A stretch of DNA of 64,000 bases, from contig NZ_JAANAT010000001.1 in assembly GCF_011089895.1 (NCBI RefSeq), forward strand, positions 806,001-870,000, in the 5' to 3' direction. Positions 60,101 through 63,003 of this stretch are shown in pieces. The DNA is from Mucilaginibacter inviolabilis (GTDB lineage: Bacteria > Bacteroidota > Bacteroidia > Sphingobacteriales > Sphingobacteriaceae). The position numbers were made by a program, and so were the translations under genes. Position 1 is the first letter of the stretch, and each line of letters starts with the position of its first letter. A model generated the notes under the pieces. That model was not told where the DNA came from. It did no database searches and saw only the letters and a list, made by a program, of their open reading frames with translations.

Positions 60101-60732
60101 TGGCTGCCCACAACTTGGCATTGATTAAATCAATTAACCCAATAGGTAAGATCTCGCTGCTGGCACATAGCTATGGAGGTATTGTAATATATGAAATGCT
60201 GAAGCAGGCCGCGTTAATAGCTATTGAAGTTGATGAAGTCATATTACTCGATTGTTTTGTTGATCCTCTTTTATCGTTCCATGCATTGTCGGAGCTTGAT
60301 AAGCTGGGTACCTATTTCAGGGCGCTGCTTAAGTTTAGTCAACCTGAGCTTGATGAGGAAGAAGCTGAATTTATAATTACCTGCATGGGGCAATCAGATG
60401 CAGATAAACGGATGGAGTTTATTTGTGATATCGTAAATACGTTGCCGGCCAACCTGATAATACAAATGTGGAAAGTATTTTATGCTTCAGTATCTGCCAG
60501 TTACAAGATGACTGAAAAGCTTGATTATGCCATCACGTTTGTACAGGCGGATAACTCACAGCTTTCCGGAGAAGATTGGGGAGAAGAAGGTTCTGCAGCC
60601 GGATGGGATCAATACTTCAGCATAATAAAGTTAATGAATACAGAGGCTAACCATTTTACAATTGTAAACGAGCCTCATTGTACCGAGTGGTTAACAAAAA
60701 TCAATAACGAACAAATTTTATCAGCTATATGA
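40150..60732 (+). CDS. Trans-AT PKS-NRPS hybrid, modules 8 (rest) to 12 with thioesterase (6860 aa)
   Basis: Begins inside DH8 at an ATG only six bases after the TAA of the second synthase and in the same frame. Order: DH8-KR8-ACP9, KS9-DH9-KR9-ACP10, KS10-DH10(dead)-KR10-cMT-ACP11, KS11-DH11-KR11-ACP12, C-A-PCP-TE. KS Cys are at residues 1001, 2439 and 4289. The condensation domain has HHIIFDG (His5671-5672). The adenylation domain shows FTSGSTGKPKG (6149-6159) and a cysteine-like specificity code. PCP Ser6543 is in GGNSL. The thioesterase has Ser6674 (AHSYGG), a plausible Asp6701 and His6835. As the last synthase before the trans-acting enzymes, and the only one with a thioesterase, it completes and releases the chain. 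Its stop overlaps the next start by four bases (ATGA), indicating translational coupling. Confidence 0.96.
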   Translation: MSEQRFSSIYTGAEFFLQDHQVLGDQILPGVTYLEMARAAGEYAGGARVTQIRDINWLQPIKVNESAVEVHISLFGTDEAIGYEIYTEAGDRQLHGQGILLSGAQPEPARHDIGALRSSLSHTEQGDSYYEKFRSVGLHYGESFQGIREISYSEESALSRIALPHQAGFVLSPGLLDSALQTCMGISLASGEQQLMLPFSVREVTIYQELPEEVWCYARQDRSGKHSGSYDLELLNASGEVLVQFTELVLLSLENNTEKTSPETTSIGMQLYTSGWQMAKSETTNQTESLPTLVLLAGGPALLADKLQEALACEVKTITASQPETFFIAIQEELQKSWQQKPGMEVQVVCTHADYLDYGFISGLLQTASQENPKIRGKVVVVDSLRMNDVEALTLILSSEQNSKDQEVRYLSGVREVKGIAPLNPIEKPNGLSIKADGVYLITGGNGGLGEHFAQHISKVSGARVVLAGRSELDQSKQALINSQKNTAYCRCDVSKAEEVTSLISTIMERYGRLDGIIHSAGVIRDSYILNKTAKEIQEVFAAKVGGAKNLDNATSSIALDFMVYCSSLAGVFGNAAQADYASANAWLDNYAHYRETERKAGKRHGQTLSINWPLWASGGMQIGAENERYMAYHYGLLPMPTSEGLDAFEKLLNNATVQGIVLYGYHDQLSALTGQASPVTKLATAAPVAVADEVLYAAAVKYLRGLLAAVLGMAEEKLKAKVHFENYGIDSIQITRLTNRLEEVFGRLPRTLFFEYRNLEELCHYFIQDHQASLLILTGLNTSKPVKTNALRIAQENKLSELANKKAVQTKSETLSKAIPNKDIAIIGISGRYPEAKNLKEFWENLKAGKDSITEIPSTRWEMTGFYDEEKGKPGKSYSKWGGFMDDIDKFDPLFFNISPREAALMDPQERLFLQTAWETIEDGGYTRTRLQEIDHDENGLDSQVGVYVGVMYEEYPLFGLEERLKGNFINPGGSPSGIANRVSYFLNLHGPSTAVDTMCSSSLTAIHLACESIQNGSCKLAIAGGVNLSVHPNKYQMLSQGGFASSTGRCESFGEGGDGYVPGEGVGAVLLKPLQQAIADGDRIYGVIKGTAVNHGGKTNGYTVPNPKAQTAVIKAAMKKAGVQAEDISYIEAHGTGTSLGDPIEVAGLSKAFGTTSKQFCSLGSVKSNIGHCESAAGISGLTKVLLQLQHRQLVPSLHSAVLNPNIDFENSPFKVQQELAAWELPNGKARIAGISGFGAGGSNAHVIIEEYTGKPATVYQNTDPVIIVLSARDSTRLQEHVFNLKKHIETYPEINIHEVAYTLQTGREAMEERLAFIAADKEELLQHLSNYLENKIQDLLTGNIRKDAPGFLLEGKAGKAYLESAINEKEGRSLAQLWTKGIHIDWNLLYTDESPSLISLPTYPFARERCWFPQSTAVSLVTASKLHPLLHSNTSNLKEQQFTSTYTGNEPFLTNHQIKGIRTLPGVAYLEIARAAAEIAVQEKITQLKDIVWYSAIQVKDIPQTVYTSLYTVSDNVEYEIYTNNGTEQLHCSGTLVTKTQAIPEKHDLAAIKTGLVHEKEGSACYDLFKAAGLEYGNSFRGIQTLYYNEDVALSKIHLPIEKEYVFTPGILDSALQTCIGIQLAEEKQEILLPFSVSEITNYLPLSEEIWCYVRKNRTSKQISSYDIDLLNTAGEVLIRFTELVLVSPDGFSTGKNDSEKTTAEMHLYTTEWQAKSIQTTDLALNGLSPLIILAGGDAALAGRLQENLASVVKVSNHDAEESFFNDVLLTVKTILPQKRAAQVIVICNNTNYYKYGCITGLLKTITQENSQVSGKLIQVDDVIFQDVEALTLILSSEQNSKDQEVRYLSGVREVKGIAPLNPIEKPNGLSIKADGVYLITGGIGGLGQHFAKHISKVSGARVVLAGRSELDQSKQAWVASQPGTTYYRCDVSKAEEVTALISTIMERYGRLDGIIHSAGVIRDSYILNKTAKEIQEVFAAKVGGAKNLDNATVGIALDFMVYCSSLAGVFGNAAQADYASANAWLDNYAHYRETERKAGKRHGQTLSINWPLWASGGMQIGAENERYMAHHYGLLPMPTSEGLDAFEKLLNNATVQGIVLYGYHDQLSALTGQPTQATRSNTTTPVADEVLYPAAVKYLRGLLATALGMVEEKLEAKVHFENYGIDSIQITRLTNLLEEVFGRLPRTLFFEYRNLEELCHYFIQDHQASLLTLTGLNIMATEQNAIVNTVQPQIQAGKNRRQRFVAIQPVNDNQNNIKDIAIIGISGRYPGANNLNEFWENLKAGKDCITTIPGERWNADEIYSLEKGQPGKSYSKWGGFMDDIDKFDPLFFNISPREAELMDPQERLFLQTVWETIEDAGYTKDNLRSAGSKNGADVKIGVYAGVMYEEYQLFGAEERLKGNFVTPAGIASSIANRVSYFFNFNGPSMAIDTMCSSSLTAIHLACRDMQAGDADIAIAGGVNISVHPNKYLMLSQGRFVSGAGRCESFGEGGDGYVPGEGVGAVLLKPLQQAVADGDRIYGVIKGTAVNHGGKTNGYTVPNPKAQTAVIKAAMKKAGVQAEDISYIEAHGTGTSLGDPIEVAGLSKAFETISKQFCSLGSVKSNIGHCESAAGISGLTKVLLQLQHRQLVPSLHSAVLNPNIDFENSPFKVQQELAAWESPNGKARIAGISGFGAGGSNAHVIIEEYQPAVTKLVEYPLQAIIVLSAKQHNRIKLQVTNLVQFLESHPGSKLHDVAYTLQNGREAMDERLAFVTDSIDHLLSQLKAFLDNKITEPIIGNIRNVQLRELPAYESKEDLQRAILSKNYTELAKLWVRGETIDWTLLYANGKPAKISLPAYPFIKDRYWIPVTEQHVIQQQSDKLHPLLHNNESNLHEQLFTSIYSGKEAFLSASKIPNIKELSASALLELVREAGERSLRAKVTQMREVTWADPIRINGTPAKVNISVFPTGKDIAYSIYTHNKDGEEQVNGQGMLVIQQQPEPESLNIKEILSRQQRTIEKDAFYQLFSKMGIINNSSFMEIEALYYSETEALSKVSLHVVENFVLSPGILDSVVKICMGWLFDTGGRFIYRPAGAAEVTLYNPLSHVAWCHVVRRDRQKANNSTVCYDAELLDDQGNVLLRFKNLILEPENEQIEAAEQENVHFDAPCVYKPVWERVLITPSFSLRKGKHLIVAGNSMPSFAGELQQLLKEKGCEVEIVKNLEIVPLCIVSIYLLQGLFNLSKEVSPKNDYLQKEQAVFNSIQTLLRSPLKEQPLNLMVFTSNTQRVLTTEEVMASGSGIIGLTGTLLKEQPQWTVSRVDLESTDTNKIDWVSALMAGNNKDNDLICLRSGHSYRQRLYQVNLSTNKPSRFRNGGVYVLLGGAGGIGKTTTAYLVKNYNAQVIWLGRRPLDTTIITSQEEIGCLGVKPAYFQCDATSKQEVEQAYEAIKKVYKEVHGLFHSAIVLNDMLLKNMTEDDFKTVFEPKSLASHYLVDAFQSEPLDFICFYSSAQSLLQTPGQGNYAAGCSYKDSYALNLKHKLKAPAYIINWGYWGEVGIVAAPVFRERMELAGVGSITAEEGMRLLETVLSGDQEQVLAIKLNDTVITAIPSIINNVIIEPVYTNSIVRIEVLKIDALTKSDDADKAFLELCSKGILQVLLKMGLESKQQDNQSLHELRKALDISDTYEPLFFVIIKLLKEKHYLEEKGGRLFIKQDIQDFLLQNAVALITAEHKEYLPHGTLLSLCLNAFPEILTGKQQATEVMFPGGSLDYVSGIYQGNRQSDYFNTLLADIIKNSVANGIKQLQPGEKIRILEVGAGTGGTSNIVFKALAPYKDHLEYMYTDLSRSFLLYAEQHFKEIAPYLETGILNIEQPPVEQHMLAGNYDIVIGANVVHATKNMTVTLNNIKYLLKKDGLLLLNEIARTELFTTLTFGLLDGWWLYEDSDIRLSGSPGLSAVNWNTVLSETGYLNTQSLPAISGLSQQIVCAKSDGMIHTVPVKSKQTNMKINIDADKSIRYTEAQDSSWLTDTLINIAANLIKLPPQDFDVHTQFMDYGFDSILGMELIKNINEKLEVSLKPTDLFSYSSITQMTSYLQQTYPDKWRFETVVNTVRVLPITSQVTTPIIPAKKTRFTAETGNTTTSMVVENDIAIIGLSGQFGTAGNMDAFWQVLKEGKSLIGEIPADRWDGEVTSNASKWVGSFLNDIDKFDPMFFKISGSETEMMDPQQRVFLEHCWRAIEDAAINPRTLKGSKCGVYAGVSPSDYNIRESEEASVMWGNSSAILASRISYLLDLKGPAISVDTACSSSLVAMDMGCASLQKGDTDLIIAGGINIMTTSGFYTLASRAGMMSANGKCYTFDKRADGFVPGEGVGVVVLKRLSDAERDGDHIYGVIKASLTNQDGASNGITAPSVLSQQELEKEVYQKFNINPESISYVEAHGTGTSLGDPIELEALTAAFRTYTQKQQYCAIGSAKTNIGHTLEASGMAGVSKILLSLKHKQLPPSLNYEECNPLIDIINSPFKVQRDLGEWKTENNQPRRAAISGFGFSGTNVHMVIEEYIAPQKATQHNSGPAIIVLSAKNAERLKDQVNNLLNFIKSHPDDHLQDMAYTLQVGREAMEERLAIIARDKTELQKLLSEFLAGKNDQLIAGNIKKDKADYLLQGGAAQAYISYALKHQELKSIAALWVKGVDFNWNLLYPFNRPQRISLPTYAFARQRYWVSKQEKQVVQVNSDSLHPLLHSNTSNLKTLQFTSIFTGKESFLEHHKISTEKILPGVAYLEMARIAGCKLTTQQVTRLKNVSWLSPIHVNGKPATVNIRLQGAGDDVKYEIYTSATEDRIHNQGRISIQPAQAPPRLDLEGIKNRFTQSVDREKCYDIFRQIGLNYGSSFQGIERLYYSDNEALSKISLPKEGAFMLSPGLLDSTLQTCMGLSFGRKETSMELPFSVKEVTIYHELPETVWSYVRKSDLNNSDQITNYDVDIVGEQGDILVTFKNFVTLPAPGSVKAIKSDDNEGVLLFTSKWVDQPAVNPLQPEWDTMPMILLAGGSFQLAENLSATLEIEVKIISGETAEEALLNVLTIVKEKMKGKVASHILVLCSNEDYVEYGYISGFLKTAKIENAELSGKVLGVDSLSIKNVTDLTEILLAEQFTTDTEVRYEAGVRKIKQIQEIKVDDCDLVKIKPGGVYLIVGGAGGLGSVFTDYINKVPQTKVILIGRSELSEEKRAALAALSSAEYFKCDVSNKTEVVNLVRLIKEKYQRLDGVIHCAGVLRDGLIINKTADDVRQVLASKVTGIKNIDEATKEEAIDFIVFFSGIAATIGNIGQADYSAANAYMDNYAQYREAERVRGKRKGKTLSINWPFWKDGGMQINTDSITHLENNWGMLPLPSDAGTWAFEKLLGSIYSQGMVVYGHENKIRQKLLSEPVIKEKRIIRKSSEQTDIPGLKEVIAEKILEITAALLRLPVSDIEQDEKLSDYGFDSILLIKYSNEINDFYDIDLTPAIFYNYLTVNDLTQFLLEEYREKLLIRHPIKLDQEEVIAPVTKTQDMLQVIDPEHYPLSEGQKGLWFIQQLEPANINYNVPVSFIIPGNINERLIKESFRLLLEEHPLLRSSFRKDTLTGDVYNQINTVEQSLFFDYAEIDEQQDIKEMCWSLIRRPFNLEHDSPVRLFIRTKKSTQKNYILFVFHHIIFDGMSSAIFLASFFEKYQYLLTGKGTITANEPDFSYFSFAKWEQEFINSSKGAKCLTYWQQKLSGALPVLALPYDKPVKLNVSTTSIGSESIQIDQQEFQQLKTLCRTLDVNMPVMIAGIFNMLLHKLTGQEDLLILMPTVGRPRKEYEKSIGYYVNMMVVRNHVSAEMTFNELLRSIKNEFINGMSNAAYPLPRLLADLHIERSGGRETPLKVSFIYQSIFDGMSSEGGIPGIEIYDEVYQETAHIYSLDIQEMHKALIINLKYDDDMFYAATIRQHLGYFSQMLKEVMEDASKPLKAYEILSTEEIRHLLLERNESAAEYPKNKTLADLFDEQVLKTPQNLAVVHDGKRVTYQELNDMANRLANFLKKSGVPKNAPISIVSHKSLEQIWGVLGIAKAGCYYIPVKGGLPKNRINELIVQSESKVVLVQRDYLDKIDHSETVNVVVLEEALFSDEASTHETVKVSDTELAYIIFTSGSTGKPKGVMIDHRGVVNTLYDMNARFKITQNDKIFGISDLNFDLSVYDIFGVLACGAALILPLESERHHPDIWMKYVKDEGVTVWNSVPQIVNLLIDRQEETDDNLLTSLRLYFMSGDWIPLELPDRIKRINAHSEVFSLGGATEGSIWSIYFPIGEIDPLWKSIPYGYPLGNQEMYVLDVNLAPCPVNVPGDIYIGGIGVAKGYHKDPEKTAASFIDHPKLNKRLYRTGDLGFQHPGGYMMFLGRQDGQVKINGFRVELGEIETILQQSEFVKQCVVLTTDDAQRNKLLVAYVVVNDELNVITLQQYLRIYLPDYMVPSIFVEIDKIPLSSNGKVDRNALPSVDMSSVNTQQYEAARDEVEQELVAIWSQLLNGVQVGIHDDFFQVGGNSLTMIQLVHKINTRFNKDLQLIEIMKNPTIAQMKTLLDVVTKDQDSNASILTLREGSTQDASFIIPGALGSTDGYYHLATNLPGQGAVYGLQMKGLNGKEEPNSSIQEMAAHNLALIKSINPIGKISLLAHSYGGIVIYEMLKQAALIAIEVDEVILLDCFVDPLLSFHALSELDKLGTYFRALLKFSQPELDEEEAEFIITCMGQSDADKRMEFICDIVNTLPANLIIQMWKVFYASVSASYKMTEKLDYAITFVQADNSQLSGEDWGEEGSAAGWDQYFSIIKLMNTEANHFTIVNEPHCTEWLTKINNEQILSAI
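42223..42498 (+). repeat. Direct repeat, ACP copy 1 (ACP9)
   Basis: ACP9 and its downstream linker match ACP10 at 46540-46815 (offset 4317) with few differences. ACP8, by contrast, is clearly different, so this tract was copied separately from the DH-KR tract. Confidence 0.8.
42616..44481 (+). repeat. Direct repeat, KS plus linker copy 2
   Basis: KS9 copy of 38230-40095. The match ends in the DH start motif (SNTSNLKEQ), after which copy 1 runs into the gene 2 stop codon region and copy 2 continues as a normal DH. Confidence 0.85.
45637..46539 (+). repeat. Partial third copy of the DH-KR cassette (KR part)
   Basis: Matches 36925-37827 (offset 8712), including the linker sequence GGTCAACCCACTCAAGC that copy 2 lacks. 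A divergent patch around 45790-45960 interrupts it. The tract therefore looks like a conversion mosaic rather than one clean duplication. Confidence 0.85.
46540..46815 (+). repeat. Direct repeat, ACP copy 2 (ACP10)
   Basis: Match to 42223-42498. The left neighbour resembles copy 1 of the KR tract and this part resembles ACP9, so a switch point lies near 46540. Confidence 0.8.
46933..52380 (+). other. Module 10: KS-dead DH-KR-cMT-ACP
   Basis: KS10 about residues 2262-2692 (Cys2439). DH10 about 2872-3140 is degenerate: the catalytic His position is Ser2897, and the Gly and Pro of HxxxGxxxxP are Asn and Ser. Asp3056 remains, but the Q/H four residues on is Lys. KR10 about 3335-3590 (GGAGGIG from 3366, Tyr3507 in QGNYAAG). 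An intact C-methyltransferase at about 3630-3975 has the SAM motif EVGAGTGGTS from 3799. ACP11 Ser4043 (GFDS). Expected product is alpha-methyl, beta-hydroxy. Confidence 0.88.
47611..48215 (+). repeat. Partial third KS copy (C-terminal half of KS10)
   Basis: Matches 38911-39515 in KS8 (offset 8700) and the same part of KS9 closely. The N-terminal half of KS10 is much more divergent, again a sharp mosaic boundary. Confidence 0.82.
52543..56649 (+). other. Module 11: KS-DH-KR-ACP with altered KR active site
   Basis: KS11 about residues 4132-4545 (Cys4289, SGQFG type like KS7). DH11 about 4725-4990 (His4750, Asp4907; Thr replaces the motif Gly). KR11 about 5145-5400 has an intact GGAGGLG loop from 5175 and Tyr5312, but the catalytic Ser position is Gly5299 (FFSGIAA where other KRs read FSSIAG). 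ACP12 Ser5465 (GFDS). The beta-carbon state is uncertain: keto if the KR is dead, alkene if it works. Confidence 0.85.
56767..60729 (+). other. Module 12: NRPS C-A-PCP with terminal thioesterase, cysteine predicted
   Basis: Condensation domain about residues 5540-5980 (HHIIFDG; not the DxxxxD of heterocyclisation domains). Adenylation domain about 6000-6500: read against GrsA, the pocket residues are Asp6195, Leu6196, Tyr6199, Asn6238, Phe6266, Ser6268, Leu6292, Ile6300, Trp6301 and Lys6487. That gives DLYNFSLIWK, one change from the cysteine code DLYNLSLIWK as I recall it. PCP Ser6543. TE about 6595-6860 (Ser6674, Asp6701, His6835). It adds one amino acid and releases the chain by hydrolysis or cyclisation. 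Confidence 0.88.
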
Positions 60733-62993
60733 AAGTAGTTATGTTTCCCGGACAGGGATCGCAGTATAAAGGGATGGGTAAGGAGTTATTTAACTCTTTC
60801 AAACAGGAAACCCTTATGGCATCAGACATATTAGGATATGATCTGGAAGAGTTATGTATAAAAGACCCAAACAAGCAGTTAAACAGAACTGATTTTACGC
60901 AACCAGCTCTATACGTAGTTAATGCATTTGCCTATTATGCCAATCAACCACACAGTCGGCCCAGTTATTTAATAGGTCATAGCCTGGGAGAATACAATGC
61001 ACTGCTTGCCGCAGAAGCTTTTGATTTTAAAACCGGGTTAAAGCTGGTGAAAAGAAGAGGGGAACTGATGGCTGCGGCATCTGGCGGCGGTATGGCGGCA
61101 GTATTGGGCCATAAAGCCGAAGTTGTGCAGCAAATGCTTTTAGATGGAGGATATACCGATATTGATATCGCCAATTTTAATACTTCCACACAAATTGTGA
61201 TTGCAGGGCCCCAGCATACTATTGACCGGGTTGTAGAGGATTTTGAAGCTCAAAGTATTAAAATAATTCCATTAGTTGTTAGTGCTCCGTTTCATTCTCG
61301 CTATATGCAGCCTGCAGCAGTAGAGTTTAATAATTTTCTGCAAAACTTTCAGTTTTTGCCCTTGCAAATACCCGTAATATCTAACGTAACGGCAAATCCA
61401 TACACAAATGAAGAAGTGAGTACTTTGCTGGCCAGGCAGATTGTAAGTTCTGTGCGATGGACCGATACCATACGCACCCTGATGGGCATCGGAATTACCG
61501 CTTATGAAGAAATTGGGAGTTCTATTTTAACCAAAATGGTTAACGACATTAAAGAGAACTGTACGCCACTTACAAGAATCGAAGATAGGGCCAAAAGTAT
61601 TTCTGATGTACCGGCAACTGCTGCGACAAATGAAAAAACATGTTTATCTACGCGTTTAGGCAGTTTGGCATTTCGCGAAAACTACGGTATAAAGTATGCT
61701 TATGTTGCAGGCGCTATGTATAGAGGAATAGCATCGCCCCAATTAGTAGTACGTTTAGGGAAGGCAAATATGCTGGGATTTTTAGGTACAGGCGGAATGT
61801 CATTGGAACAAATGGAAAAAGGCATTCAGCAAATTCAACAACAGCTTACTAAGAATGAGGCATATGGGGTGAATCTTCTTCACAATCTGAATGATCCGGA
61901 GTTTGAAATGAAGGCAGCCGAACTTTTCCTGCGTTATGGAGTTAGCAATATCGAGGCTTCTGCTTATATGCAGATTACTCCGGCCCTTGTATATTATCGT
62001 CTAAACGGTTTGTACAAGAATCAGGATGGTCAGCCTGTTTGTAAACATAATATACTTGCAAAAGTGTCAAGACCAGAGGTTGCCGAAATATTTATGAGGC
62101 CGGCTCCTGAAAAAATGGTTAGACACCTCCTGGAAGACGGACTAATCACATCTGAACAGGCTGAACTCTCCAGATTAATACCTATGAGTCATGATATATG
62201 TGTAGAAGCTGATTCAGGCGGACACACAGACAGGGGAGTAGCCATGGTTTTATTGCCTTCTATTCAACGTTTAAAAAAAGATATAACAGAAGAATACGCC
62301 TATGGTAGCCTGATCAGAGTAGGTCTTGCAGGTGGAATAGGCACACCCCAAGCGGCAACCTGTGCTTATATGATGGGAGCAGATTTTATTTTGACCGGAT
62401 CCATTAACCAATGCACAGTGGAGGCAGGCACAAGTGATGCCGTAAAAGATCTTTTACAAGATATCAATGTACAGGACACTGATTACGCACCAGCTGGTGA
62501 TATGTTTGAAATTGGGGCTAAAGTGCAGGTATTAAAAAAAGGGGTGTTGTTTGCAGCAAGAGCTAATAAACTTTATGTATTGTATAATCAACACGCAGGA
62601 CTGGAAGAGATACCAGAAAAAACATTAACGCAATTGGAGAAAACCTATTTCAATAAGCCTATTACAGATATATGGGAAGAAGTGAAGGTTTATTTTAACC
62701 GTATAGGGCAACCTGCAGAAATCAGTAGAGCAGAACAGAATCCAAAAAATAAAATGGCACTCATATTTCGCTGGTATTTTGGATATACTAATAACCTGGC
62801 ATTTGAAGGTAATATAGAAAATAAAGTAAACTTTCAGATACATACAGGGTCTGCGTTGGGGGCCTTTAACCAATGGGTAAAAGGTACTCCATTGGAAAGC
62901 TGGAAAAAAAGGCATGTGGATGAAATAGGAGTGAGCATTATGGAAGGCGCAGCAAAAATGTTAGAAGAAGCATCATTAATGATCAATAATTAA
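60729..62993 (+). CDS. Trans-acting acyltransferase / FMN enoylreductase fusion (AT-ER)
   Basis: A 754-residue two-domain protein typical of trans-AT clusters (PksE-like in layout). The N-terminal acyltransferase (about 1-285) has GQGSQYKGMG near residue 8, Ser85 in GHSLGEY and His189 in SAPFHS, a pattern normal for malonyl-CoA-specific enzymes. It would load the AT-less modules. The C-terminal part (about 305-754) is a PfaD-type flavin-dependent enoylreductase of the nitronate-monooxygenase fold (GSLAFRENYGIKYAYVAGAM, GFLGTGGMSLEQ, VEADSGGHTD, GLAGGIGTPQAA). It may reduce selected alkenes in trans, since no in-line ER exists in the synthases. Its start overlaps the third synthase stop (ATGA). 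Which module the ER serves cannot be told from sequence. Confidence 0.95.
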   Translation: MKVVMFPGQGSQYKGMGKELFNSFKQETLMASDILGYDLEELCIKDPNKQLNRTDFTQPALYVVNAFAYYANQPHSRPSYLIGHSLGEYNALLAAEAFDFKTGLKLVKRRGELMAAASGGGMAAVLGHKAEVVQQMLLDGGYTDIDIANFNTSTQIVIAGPQHTIDRVVEDFEAQSIKIIPLVVSAPFHSRYMQPAAVEFNNFLQNFQFLPLQIPVISNVTANPYTNEEVSTLLARQIVSSVRWTDTIRTLMGIGITAYEEIGSSILTKMVNDIKENCTPLTRIEDRAKSISDVPATAATNEKTCLSTRLGSLAFRENYGIKYAYVAGAMYRGIASPQLVVRLGKANMLGFLGTGGMSLEQMEKGIQQIQQQLTKNEAYGVNLLHNLNDPEFEMKAAELFLRYGVSNIEASAYMQITPALVYYRLNGLYKNQDGQPVCKHNILAKVSRPEVAEIFMRPAPEKMVRHLLEDGLITSEQAELSRLIPMSHDICVEADSGGHTDRGVAMVLLPSIQRLKKDITEEYAYGSLIRVGLAGGIGTPQAATCAYMMGADFILTGSINQCTVEAGTSDAVKDLLQDINVQDTDYAPAGDMFEIGAKVQVLKKGVLFAARANKLYVLYNQHAGLEEIPEKTLTQLEKTYFNKPITDIWEEVKVYFNRIGQPAEISRAEQNPKNKMALIFRWYFGYTNNLAFEGNIENKVNFQIHTGSALGAFNQWVKGTPLESWKKRHVDEIGVSIMEGAAKMLEEASLMINN

Positions 62994-63003
62994 TAGAAAA
63001 TTC

